A DNA stretch of 10,224 nucleotides. It comes from Nitrospinota bacterium. GTDB lineage: Bacteria > UBA8248. Of this stretch, positions 1 through 6,675 are shown piece by piece; positions within the stretch are counted from its first letter, which is position 1, and every line of letters begins with the position of its first letter. The translations under genes were made by a program, and so were the position numbers. Location: positions 1 through 10,224 of the forward strand of contig JAPYQX010000081.1 in assembly GCA_029937135.1 (NCBI GenBank). Reading direction: 5' to 3'. The notes under the pieces are model-generated. The model ran no database searches. It was given only the letters and a program-made list of their open reading frames with translations, and was not told the origin of the DNA.

Positions 1-373
1 GGAGATCAGCGACTTCCTCAAGATGTGCAAGCAGGAGACCTACGAGGAAGGGCAGAATATATTCAGTGAGGGAGACAGCGCCGACCATTTCTATCTTCTG
101 GTGTCGGGCGAAATCATCATCTCCATCAAGACTAACGAAGTGGCGCGTCTCGAGGCGGGCGAGGTGTTCGGCGAGATGGCGCTCCTTGAGGAAATACCCA
201 GGACGGCCACCGCCTCGGCGGCCTCGCACTCGGTCCTGTTTTACATTCCCGTGAATGCGCTGAGCACCAAGCTCCCGTTCCTGGCCTACAAGGTTTTGCT
301 CGGGGTCGCGCACCAGATGTCGGCGAGGCTTCGCGAGGCGAACGAGCACTTCAAGATTCCGAAAAAAAACTGA
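1..373 (+). CDS. Cyclic-nucleotide-binding domain protein (5' end outside window)
   Basis: A single cNMP-binding domain of the CRP/PKA-R type. The frame is open from base 2 (Glu-Ile-Ser-Asp-Phe-Leu), so the gene starts before the window; the ATG at 23 is internal, because the second copy of this family at 6676-7159 aligns upstream of it. Seen: the beta-barrel EGDSADHFYLLVSGE and the phosphate-binding cassette FGEMALLEEIPRTATA, with its conserved Glu and Arg. Known for the family: these residues bind the cyclic nucleotide ribose and phosphate. A C-terminal helix follows, and then the frame ends at KIPKKN with no helix-turn-helix, so the visible part is not a CRP-type activator. It is probably a cytosolic sensor or adaptor; the partner is unknown. 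The gene ends in an A8 run (362-369). Dropping one A would extend the protein into a Pro/Glu/Lys/Ala tail ending at 410, reported separately. Confidence 0.9.
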   Translation, partial: EISDFLKMCKQETYEEGQNIFSEGDSADHFYLLVSGEIIISIKTNEVARLEAGEVFGEMALLEEIPRTATASAASHSVLFYIPVNALSTKLPFLAYKVLLGVAHQMSARLREANEHFKIPKKN

Positions 374-410
374 GCCCGAAGCCAAGCCCGAATCCAAGCC
401 GGAAGCCTAG
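362..410 (+). other. A8 run and alternative +1-frame C-terminal tail
   Basis: The cNMP-binding gene stops at 371-373, just after eight A residues (362-369). Read with one A fewer, the frame continues Lys-Lys-Thr and then EPEAKPESKPEA, stopping at TAG 408-410. The tail is a regular acidic/Pro/Lys repeat that looks like a disordered C-terminus rather than random sequence. Possible explanations are an indel, RNA polymerase slippage on the A-run, or chance low complexity. The annotated stop gives a length comparable to the paralog at 7159, so the short form could also be correct. Confidence 0.4.
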
Positions 411-503
411 CCCGCGAAGCGGCCGCCCGCCGGAGGGTTTCAGGCTTGCCGGTGATTTGCCTCCCAGTGTAATCTGATCCCATCGAAATCGAATTTAACG
501 GGC

Positions 504-554
504 ATTCCAGCGGCCCTGCGGGCCGAGCCCGAGGGCGGCTCGCCATCCTGGAAT
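504..554. terminator. Nested inverted repeats between convergent genes (possible terminator)
   Basis: ATTCCAG (504-510) pairs with CTGGAAT (548-554) and encloses two further hairpins: GGCCC/GGGCC around 512-524 and GAGCC/GGCTC around 525-541. The element lies between the 3' end of the plus-strand cNMP-binding gene and the 3' end of the minus-strand VOC gene, where a bidirectional stop signal would be expected. There is no T-run on either side, so if it terminates transcription it is not a classical intrinsic terminator. Nothing else recognisable is present in 411-579. Confidence 0.3.
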
Positions 555-579
555 TCGGCGGCGGCTGTGCGCTTGGGCC

Positions 580-975
580 CTATTCCTTTGGAGGTTCGAT
601 CAACTCGATCATGGCGCTGTCGGGGCCCAGGACGAACGCCACCCGATTGCCGGTGTCGCCCGTGAAAACGGGTTGGGCGAGTTCGCCGCCCTCGGCCTCG
701 ATGCGTTCGAGCATCGCGTCGAGATCATCGACGATGAACCCGATGTGGTGGATGCCGAGGGGCCTGCTCTTTTCGGGCGCGGCGATCTCATCGCTCTCCC
801 GGATGCCGCGGACATAAAGGCTGGCCCCGCCCAGGCGCATCGAGACGTTCCGGGCGCCGCGCCGCTCGACAGCGGCGGTGATTTCGGCGCCCAGGGCGCG
901 GACGTACCAATCGGCGGTGGCGTCCGGGTTTTCGCTGATGAGGTGAACGTGGTGGATGCCTTCGCGTATGGGCAT
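580..975 (-). CDS. VOC (glyoxalase-fold) family protein
   Basis: A 131-residue protein of the vicinal oxygen chelate superfamily, which includes glyoxalase I, methylmalonyl-CoA epimerase and extradiol dioxygenases. Seen: two beta-alpha-beta-beta-beta modules. The first opens with GIHHVHLISENPDATADWY (residues 6-24). The second opens with GIHHIGFIVDDLDAMLERIE (74-93) and closes with MIELIEP, where Glu124 is the usual last metal ligand. His8/9/11 and His76/77 are candidates for the other ligands; the usual acidic ligand at the end of module one is not evident (ASLYVRG there). I chose the start at 975 because it has a purine-rich ribosome binding site (AAAGGAAA) just upstream and the fold begins there; the frame could extend to 1035 but would add an unstructured leader. 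It diverges from the dehydrogenase operon. Substrate not predictable. Confidence 0.85.
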   Translation of the reverse strand: MPIREGIHHVHLISENPDATADWYVRALGAEITAAVERRGARNVSMRLGGASLYVRGIRESDEIAAPEKSRPLGIHHIGFIVDDLDAMLERIEAEGGELAQPVFTGDTGNRVAFVLGPDSAMIELIEPPKE

Positions 976-1110
976 GGCGTTTTCCTTTCGGAGGATTCCG
1001 CCGTCGGGGCCCGGTGGCTGTTCGTTCGGCGGCAAGGTAAATGATTGTTATGAGGCGAATTTCCGTAACCGGAATTTATTTATTCTAGATCATATCGAGG
1101 AGGAAGAGCG
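976..1110. promoter_or_regulatory. Divergent promoter region with imperfect palindrome
   Basis: This is the shared upstream region of the minus-strand VOC gene and the plus-strand five-gene cluster. It turns AT-rich from about 1040. AATTTCCG (1058-1065) and CGGAATTT (1070-1077) form an inverted repeat with 7 of 8 positions matching and a TAAC spacer; this could be an operator for a dimeric regulator. No convincing paired -35/-10 boxes were found. AGGAGG (1098-1103), eight bases ahead of the ATG at 1111, is an ideal ribosome binding site. Confidence 0.4.
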
Positions 1111-2004
1111 ATGGCGGAGCGAGTGGGGATGGCTGGAATTGGTCTGATGGGGTCGGCCCTTTCGTCGCATCTCATAGAAGCGGGTTTCGAGGTCCAGGGA
1201 TTTGATGTGGACGGAAAGCGCGTGGACGAGTTCGCCGAGCGCGGCGGCATCCCCGTGGATTCACCGGCGGCGGCTGCCAAGGGCTCGCGCTGGATGATCA
1301 CCTCGCTTCCCACGAGCGACATCGTGCGCGATGTGGTGTTCGGAAAGGGCGGCATCGTCGAAACCGCCGAGGAGGGATTCATTCTCTGTGACGCATCGAC
1401 CTCGCGGCCCGAGGATTCCGAGCGGATCGGAGTCGAACTCGCCGAGCGGGGGATTCGGTTTCTCGACGCCGCCGTGAGCGGGACAAGCACCATGGCCTGG
1501 GAAAAGGATCTCATCTTCATCGCCGGGGGCGCGAAAGAGGATTTTGACGCCTGCCGCCCCTATTTCGAGGCCATGAGCCGCGCGGCCTACCACATGGGTC
1601 CCGTCGGCTCGGGCGCGGTCTGCAAGTTGATTATCAATTTGATTCTCGCCGCCAATCGCCTTGCGCTGGGAGAGGGGCTCGTGCTCGGAACGAAGGCCGG
1701 GATGGATATGGAAACGCTTCTCACGGTTCTCAAGGACGGCGCTTGCAGCTCGAAGACGATGATCGACAAGGGCCCCAAGATGATCAACGCCGACTATTCG
1801 CCCCAGGGGCTGGTGCGCATTTCGCTCAAGGATTCGCGCCTCATGCTCGAGCAGGGCCAGCGCTTCGGCACACCGATGTTGTTGACGAGCCTGTGGTCCC
1901 AGGTGGCGCAGGCCGCCTATAACGAGGGGTACGGGGAGAAGGACTCGGTCGCCTTCTACGAGGTGCTCCGCGGGATGGCGGGCCTCGAGAAGCGGATCGA
2001 TTAG
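1111..2004 (+). CDS. NAD(P)-dependent beta-hydroxyacid dehydrogenase (3-hydroxyisobutyrate dehydrogenase family)
   Basis: A 297-residue enzyme, the normal length for this family, which oxidises a beta-hydroxyacid to the semialdehyde or ketoacid with NAD(P)+ (3-hydroxyisobutyrate, tartronate semialdehyde and related substrates). Seen: an N-terminal Rossmann motif GIGLMG (residues 9-14); the substrate-binding segment DAAVSGTSTMAWEKDLIFIAGG (119-140), where family members usually read DAPVSGG; and the catalytic helix GSGAVCKLIINLI (166-178) with Lys172 and Asn176. The C-terminal all-helical dimerisation domain is complete. The start is fixed by AGGAGG at 1098-1103. It is the first gene of the plus-strand cluster; the next gene begins 27 bases after its stop, so the two are probably co-transcribed. 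The Thr in VSGT and the lack of a typical Gly run leave the substrate open. Confidence 0.92.
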   Translation: MAERVGMAGIGLMGSALSSHLIEAGFEVQGFDVDGKRVDEFAERGGIPVDSPAAAAKGSRWMITSLPTSDIVRDVVFGKGGIVETAEEGFILCDASTSRPEDSERIGVELAERGIRFLDAAVSGTSTMAWEKDLIFIAGGAKEDFDACRPYFEAMSRAAYHMGPVGSGAVCKLIINLILAANRLALGEGLVLGTKAGMDMETLLTVLKDGACSSKTMIDKGPKMINADYSPQGLVRISLKDSRLMLEQGQRFGTPMLLTSLWSQVAQAAYNEGYGEKDSVAFYEVLRGMAGLEKRID

Positions 2005-2031
2005 AAACTTGGGCTGTTAAAAGGAGAAGCG

Positions 2032-2793
2032 GTGAGCGATTCCGCGATTGGTTTCGAGGGGCAGAGCGTCATTGTCACGGGGGGCGCGACGGGGATCGGC
2101 GAGTCGTGTGCCCATCTTTTCGCCCGGCGGGGCGCTTCGGTCACGGTGATGGATTTCGACGCCAAGGGCGCGGAGCGGGTGGCCGGTGAGGTGCGGGCCG
2201 GGGGCGGAGACGCGGCCGCCTCGATTGTCGATCTCACGGACTACGAGGCCACCCGGGATGCCGTCGAGGGTGTCCACGGCCGTACCGGACGCCTCGATAT
2301 CCTCGTTCACAGCGCCGGGGGCTTTCCGCGCTACATCAGTCTCATCGACATGCCCGTCGAGGACTGGGACGGCGTGGTGGACAATAATCTCAAGTCGATG
2401 TTTCACCTGCTCAAGGCGGCGGCGCCGTTGATGATCGAGGGGGGCTATGGCCGCTTTGTCACGCTTTCGAGCGCGGCGGCCCGGTCGAGCAACCATTCGC
2501 CCCACTACACCGCGGCGAAAACCGGGGTCCTCGGGCTGACACGGCAGGCGGCGCGCGAGCTCGGCCCCCACGGCATCACGGTGAACGCGGTGGCGCCCGC
2601 GAGCGTGAACACCCCCCGGACAATGGCCATGCGGACCGAGGCCCAGACCGAAAATATCAGGCGAATCACCCCGCTCGGGCGGATGTGCGAGCCCGAGGAG
2701 ATCGCCTGGCCCATTATTTTTTTGTGCAGCCGCGAGGCGGGCTATATCACCGGGGTCACCCTCGACATCAACGGCGGCTCGACGATGGTTTAG
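2032..2793 (+). CDS. Short-chain dehydrogenase/reductase (SDR)
   Basis: A 253-residue classical SDR, intact. Seen: the cofactor motif TGGATGIG (residues 16-23); Asp41 at the end of the second strand (VMDFD), which in this family favours NAD(H) over NADP(H); HSAGG (93-97) in place of the usual NNAG; Asn118/119; Ser146/147; and the catalytic YTAAK (Tyr159, Lys163). The C-terminal YITGVTLDINGG motif is typical of the FabG-like branch. It starts with GTG, supported by AGGAG at 2022-2026. It sits 27 bases after the beta-hydroxyacid dehydrogenase and is probably translated from the same mRNA. It likely interconverts an alcohol and a ketone, perhaps a 3-hydroxyacyl intermediate, but the substrate cannot be read from the sequence. 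Confidence 0.93.
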   Translation: MSDSAIGFEGQSVIVTGGATGIGESCAHLFARRGASVTVMDFDAKGAERVAGEVRAGGGDAAASIVDLTDYEATRDAVEGVHGRTGRLDILVHSAGGFPRYISLIDMPVEDWDGVVDNNLKSMFHLLKAAAPLMIEGGYGRFVTLSSAAARSSNHSPHYTAAKTGVLGLTRQAARELGPHGITVNAVAPASVNTPRTMAMRTEAQTENIRRITPLGRMCEPEEIAWPIIFLCSREAGYITGVTLDINGGSTMV

Positions 2794-2873
2794 AAGATAT
2801 GCCGGGGTTTGAGAAAAGACGCCGGGCGTAATTTGGAATACTGGAAACATTCTTTTTTGATTGAGGTTTTTTG

Positions 2874-3866
2874 ATGCTTTACCGGACGTTGGGAAACACG
2901 GGTCTCAGGGTTTCGGAAATCGCTTTCGGCTGCGGAGCGGTCGGCGGGCTGATGACGGACAATGATCGGCCGGATGAGCATCTTGAGGTCATCCGCCGGG
3001 CGCTGGAGCTGGGATTAACGCATTTCGACACCGCCTACTCCTACGGCGAGGGGAAGTCCGAGGCCAACCTGGGCAGGGCGCTCGAGGAACTCGGCCCCGA
3101 GATCACGCTTTCGACCAAGGTGCGGATCGGCCCCGAGCGGCCGGCGGACCTCAAGGCGGCCACCATCGACTCCGTGGAGCGGAGCCTTGATCGCCTGCGG
3201 CGGGATTCGGTGGACATTATCCAGCTTCACGACCATATCGCACCGGCGGGTTCGGATTGGCCTCACTTCTCGCTGAGTCCCAGCGAAGTCATCGGACCGG
3301 GGGGCGTCGTGGAGGGGTTCGAGGAGTTAAAGAACCGGGGCAGGGTCCGCTTTTTCGGATTCACCGGGCTGGGTCAATCGGACTCGCTCCACGAGCTCGT
3401 CGAAAGCGGAAGGTTTCACACCGTCCAGGTCTACTACAACCTGCTCAATGCCACAGCGGCGTTTTCCACCCCCGAGGATTTTCAGGTGCAGGATTTTGGG
3501 CAACTGCTCAACAAGGCGGCGGAACGGGGGATGGGCATGTTCGGGATCCGGGTGCTCGCCCGGGGTGCGCTGACACCATCTCCCCGGAAAGGGGAGAAGG
3601 AGCCCCGCGCTCTTTCTCCTGGTTCCGGATATTTTCGCGATATCGAAAGGGCCCGGAAGCTGGATTGGCTGGCCGGGGAGGGGGGCGGCCCGATTAACCA
3701 GACGGCGTTCCGGTTCGCTCTGATGCGGCCCGAGTTTTCGACGGTTCTCGCCGGTTGCGCCAGTGTCCGGGAGGTGGACGAGACCGCGGCCTGTTCCGGC
3801 GCCGCCGGGCTTACGGATGAGGCTCTTGCCCGCCTGAAAGCACTCTGGAAAAGCGATTTTGCCTGA
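2874..3866 (+). CDS. Aldo/keto reductase
   Basis: A 330-residue aldo/keto reductase with a (beta/alpha)8 barrel. Seen: the catalytic tetrad Asp52 and Tyr57 in FDTAYSYGEGKSE, Lys82 in STKVRIG, and His119 in IQLHDH. The late segment AGCASVREVDE is where this family contacts the cofactor phosphate. The ATG at 2874 is preferred over the adjacent TTG at 2871 because GAGG (2863-2866) is seven bases upstream of it. It follows the SDR after 80 bases and is probably in the same operon. Oddity: residues about 236-249 (TPSPRKGEKEPRALSP region) are encoded by a compound palindrome at 3579-3620 that looks like an in-frame inserted repeat in a variable loop. Family members reduce aldehydes or ketones, or run in reverse as dehydrogenases (for example on sugars such as L-fucose); the substrate here is unknown. 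Confidence 0.92.
   Translation: MLYRTLGNTGLRVSEIAFGCGAVGGLMTDNDRPDEHLEVIRRALELGLTHFDTAYSYGEGKSEANLGRALEELGPEITLSTKVRIGPERPADLKAATIDSVERSLDRLRRDSVDIIQLHDHIAPAGSDWPHFSLSPSEVIGPGGVVEGFEELKNRGRVRFFGFTGLGQSDSLHELVESGRFHTVQVYYNLLNATAAFSTPEDFQVQDFGQLLNKAAERGMGMFGIRVLARGALTPSPRKGEKEPRALSPGSGYFRDIERARKLDWLAGEGGGPINQTAFRFALMRPEFSTVLAGCASVREVDETAACSGAAGLTDEALARLKALWKSDFA
3579..3620. repeat. REP-like compound palindrome inside the aldo/keto reductase gene
   Basis: TCTCCCC (3579-3585) and GGGGAGA (3591-3597) form a perfect seven-base stem around GGAAA. An overlapping alternative stem pairs GGAGAA (3593-3598) with TTCTCC (3614-3619). Palindromes of this C/G-rich type are known as dispersed small repeats in many GC-rich genomes and are sometimes inserted in coding sequence. 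No second copy was found in this window, so its repetitive nature is inferred from form only. Confidence 0.4.
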
Positions 3867-3928
3867 ATAGTTTTTTTTTCAAAAATTCGCCGGGCGCGGC
3901 ACGGCCGGGCGGAAAAGGGGGAATTGTC

Positions 3929-5107
3929 ATGCAATTATCCGAAGAAAACAGAGCACTTCAGCAGATGGCGCGCGATTTCGCCGAGAAGGAAATCCGGCCC
4001 ATCTCGGCCGAGCGCGACCTGATACCCGACCCGGAGGAGACGTTCGACTGGGAAATCATCAAGAAGGGCTCCGCCCTGGGGCTCCGCACCCTTGCCGTAC
4101 CGGAGAAATTCGGCGGACCGGGCGTGGACATGATGGGCCAGGCCCTGGTTATCCTGGAGCTTGCCCGCGGGGACGGCGCCATCTGCAAGACCTTCAGTCA
4201 GAACTGGAAGTTCACCCATTTTCTCACCGAGATCGCCAACGACGAACAGCGCGAGCGCTTTTTGCCCCAATTCATGGAGAACGACGATTATCTGTTCGCC
4301 TCGGGAAACACCGAGCCCGACGCGGGTTTTGACAATCGCTATCCTCCCCCCGATTACCCCAAGGCGGGCTACAAGATGTCGGCCGTCCGGGACGGGGGCG
4401 ACTGGATACTGAACGGCATGAAACATTTCATCGCCAACGGCGGGGTGGCCAGCCTCTACTTTATGTCCACCCGCACCGACCCCAACGCTTCCATCCAAGA
4501 TGGAACCACTCTGTTCATGGTGCCCAAGGACACGCCGGGCTTCACCATCGGACGCAGGCACAACAAGATTGGCTGGCGTTTTTACCAGAACGCGGAACTC
4601 ATCTTCGAGAACTGCCGCGTCCCCGACGCCAACCGCCTGTTGGACGTGAACAAGGGAAGGAGTTCCCGGCCGGAGGGGGGCTCGGGGTTCAACGATATCG
4701 AACTTTCCGGGAACCTGCTTGGAATCGCGCAGGCGGCCTACGAACACGCCATCGAGCACGCCCGGAACCGGTTCCAGGGGGGCAAGATCATCTTCGAGCA
4801 CCAGGCGGTGAAGCTCAAGCTGGCCGATATGTATATGCGCCTCGAGGCGGGCCGGAGCTACTACTTCAAGGTGGTGGAGGACTGCCTGGAAGGGGATATC
4901 GAAGACACCTCGGCCTCGAAGCAGCTCATGAAGGTATTCGCCACCGAGGTGGCCCAGAGTGTCACGCGGGACGCGGTTGAAATCTTCGGGGGAATGGGCG
5001 TCATGAAGGATGCCCCCGTCGAGAAGCTCATGCGCGACGCGAGCGTGCTTACCCATCTGGCGGCCGGCGCGGTCAACACCCTGATGGCCGCGGAAAAGCT
5101 GACTTAG
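3929..5107 (+). CDS. Acyl-CoA dehydrogenase family protein, first of a tandem pair
   Basis: A 392-residue flavoprotein of the acyl-CoA dehydrogenase family, which forms a 2,3-enoyl-CoA and passes electrons to electron-transfer flavoprotein. Domains: N-terminal helical (1-120), middle beta (121-235), C-terminal helical (250-392). Seen: GNTEPDAGFDN (126-136), the usual TEPxAGSD flavin/substrate motif; WILNGMKHFIANGG (159-172); HARNRFQGGK (277-286), the arginine of which normally contacts FAD; and EIFGGMGVMKDAPVEKLMRD (351-370). At the position where most members have the catalytic base in YEGT, this protein reads HLAAGAV (376-382), so the usual glutamate is absent. A base from another helix (as in isovaleryl-CoA dehydrogenase) or a non-catalytic subunit role is possible. 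AAGGGGGA precedes the ATG. It follows the aldo/keto reductase after 62 bases, including a T9 run. Confidence 0.93.
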   Translation: MQLSEENRALQQMARDFAEKEIRPISAERDLIPDPEETFDWEIIKKGSALGLRTLAVPEKFGGPGVDMMGQALVILELARGDGAICKTFSQNWKFTHFLTEIANDEQRERFLPQFMENDDYLFASGNTEPDAGFDNRYPPPDYPKAGYKMSAVRDGGDWILNGMKHFIANGGVASLYFMSTRTDPNASIQDGTTLFMVPKDTPGFTIGRRHNKIGWRFYQNAELIFENCRVPDANRLLDVNKGRSSRPEGGSGFNDIELSGNLLGIAQAAYEHAIEHARNRFQGGKIIFEHQAVKLKLADMYMRLEAGRSYYFKVVEDCLEGDIEDTSASKQLMKVFATEVAQSVTRDAVEIFGGMGVMKDAPVEKLMRDASVLTHLAAGAVNTLMAAEKLT

Positions 5108-5165
5108 GGCCGGAAGTTTTTTCATTTATACATATTTTATTTATCCATAGAAGAGAGGGGGCGGC

Positions 5166-6350
5166 ATGCAATATCCGTTTACCGAGGATCAGCTGGCGAT
5201 CGCGAAACTCACGCGGGATTTCATGGAGCGCGAGGTGGCTCCCGTCGCCGTGGAGATTGATGCCCGGCCGGATCCGGAGGATTGTTATCCTAGGGAGTTG
5301 ATCAACAAGGCCTCGAAGCTGGGCCTCCGCACCCTTGCGATTCCCGAGGAATATGGCGGGATGGACGCGGACCTTTTCACGAAAACCCTCGCCCTCTGGG
5401 AAGGGGCCCAAATCGAGATCGGCACGATCAAGTGCCTGAGCCAGTGCTGGAAGGCCACCACCATCGTCAGCAAGGCCGGGACCAAGGCCCAGAAAGACCA
5501 TTGGCTCGGCAATTTCGCGGCCGACGATGACGCCGTTTGCTCCATGGCCTCGACCGAACCCGACCACAGCACCGAAAACCGCCTGCACGGTGGCGACCCC
5601 AAGCTGGGGATGCGCACGATGGCGGTGAAGGACGGGGATCATTTCGTCATCAACGGGGCGAAGCGGTATACCTCGCTAATGGGCGAGTCGCGGCTGATCG
5701 TTCTCTACGCCCGGACGGACGCGAGTGTCCCGGTCAACAAGGGCATGACAGCGTTTCTTCTGGACGGCTCGGAGGAGGGCATCACCTTCGGCCGCACACA
5801 CAACAAGATGGGCTATCGCCTCTACCCGAACCGCGAGAGTTACTATGACAATGTCCGCGTTCACAAGGACAACATTCTCGGCGAGGTGAACGGGGCCTCC
5901 GCCGTCCGCGCCCATGCCTTCCGGGGGAGCGCCGAGCTGGCGGCCTGCAACACGGGCCTCGCCCGCAGCCTTTATGAAATTTGTTATGACCACGCCAAGG
6001 AGCGCGTTCAGGGCGGCAAGCCCATTATCGAGCACCTTACGGTGCGGCACATGCTCGCCGAGATGATCATGAACATCGAGGTGGCCGAGCAGTTCATGTG
6101 GCGCATCTGCTGGGGGGTGGAGAACGACGATAGCTACAACTCGCGCTTTACCCGGTCGGGAAAGGTGTTCAGCGACAAGGTGGGTCTCAAGACGATTGAG
6201 CTGGCGCTGGACGTTCTCGGCGGGATGGGGATTATGCGGGACAGCCCGAGCGAGAAGATCATCCGCGATATTTTGACGTTCCTGCACGGCGACGGCACCG
6301 ACTCGGCCACCTTGCTCGAGGCGGCGAACACTCTGGAGACCCCTGCCTGA
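5166..6350 (+). CDS. Acyl-CoA dehydrogenase family protein, second of a tandem pair
   Basis: A 394-residue paralog of the preceding enzyme. Shared features are the PDPE segment near residue 35, GLRTLAIPEEYGG (53-65), HNKMGYRLYPN (212-222), RVQGGKPIIEH (280-290) and GGMGIMRDSPSEKIIRD (352-368). The middle-domain motif has drifted to STEPDHSTEN (129-138) from the usual TEPxAGSD. The catalytic-base position reads HGDGT (374-378), that is Asp376 in place of Glu in the canonical YEGT. Aspartate can act as a weaker base, so activity is plausible but altered. The ATG is preceded by AGAGGGGG. The 58-base spacer before it is AT-rich (about 5119-5143), so a secondary promoter is possible, though no clear boxes are seen. 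Together with its neighbour it may form a heteromer, as known for two-gene alpha2beta2 acyl-CoA dehydrogenases of steroid side-chain degradation; this is inference. Confidence 0.93.
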   Translation: MQYPFTEDQLAIAKLTRDFMEREVAPVAVEIDARPDPEDCYPRELINKASKLGLRTLAIPEEYGGMDADLFTKTLALWEGAQIEIGTIKCLSQCWKATTIVSKAGTKAQKDHWLGNFAADDDAVCSMASTEPDHSTENRLHGGDPKLGMRTMAVKDGDHFVINGAKRYTSLMGESRLIVLYARTDASVPVNKGMTAFLLDGSEEGITFGRTHNKMGYRLYPNRESYYDNVRVHKDNILGEVNGASAVRAHAFRGSAELAACNTGLARSLYEICYDHAKERVQGGKPIIEHLTVRHMLAEMIMNIEVAEQFMWRICWGVENDDSYNSRFTRSGKVFSDKVGLKTIELALDVLGGMGIMRDSPSEKIIRDILTFLHGDGTDSATLLEAANTLETPA

Positions 6351-6675
6351 TCGTGCCGGACCTTGCCAGGCGGAGCGGGAGATAATTTCGGAATGCGCCG
6401 GTATATAAGGGAATCGGCCTGGGCATATCCAATCAAGACGTAATAACCAATGCTCCCCGGTGGCCGGGCGCCGCCGATCAGGGCGGCTCTAAAATCGCGG
6501 CAACCGATTTTACGATATGGTCCCCGGGGTTTATTGGTGATGAAATGTTTTAATCGTGGGGGAATCTCGCGGCTACCCGAATTCGCCGGTGAAAATCCGG
6601 GGCCATCCGTTCCGTTTTTCATCGTCGTTCCGGACACGGGGTTTTGTCCGTATCAAGTGCGAGAGGAGATCGCGA
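6351..6675. promoter_or_regulatory. Intergenic region with several perfect inverted repeats
   Basis: This 325-base spacer carries no convincing gene. It contains GCCGCC/GGCGGC (6470-6475/6482-6487), a perfect eight-base stem TAAAATCG/CGATTTTA (6490-6497/6505-6512, seven-base loop), the palindrome CCCCGGGG (6522-6529), and CGGACA/TGTCCG (6631-6636/6645-6650) some 25 bases ahead of the next ATG. These could be an operator, the 5' leader structure of the cNMP-binding gene, or a terminator for the operon (no T-run follows). AT-rich boxes such as TATATAAG at 6402-6409 have no matching -35 element. AGGAG (6664-6668) is the ribosome binding site for the ATG at 6676. Confidence 0.4.

Noticed and set aside
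976..1035. Upstream start (1035) for the VOC protein
   Set aside because: It adds a 20-residue Pro/Gly-rich leader that includes the ribosome binding site of the start at 975.
2017..2850. Long minus-strand open frame opposite the SDR
   Set aside because: Same reason: the plus strand has all SDR motifs, and the minus translation is Arg/Pro/His-rich without domains.
3935..5125. Long open frame on the minus strand opposite the first acyl-CoA dehydrogenase
   Set aside because: It mirrors a well-supported gene; its His/Gly/Val/Leu-rich translation has no family motif. It arises from GC-biased codon use.
6644..6675. TTG start for the second cNMP-binding gene
   Set aside because: It gives a Ser/Arg/Thr-rich leader with no ribosome binding site, while ATG 6676 has a strong one and a natural protein sequence up to the T-run.
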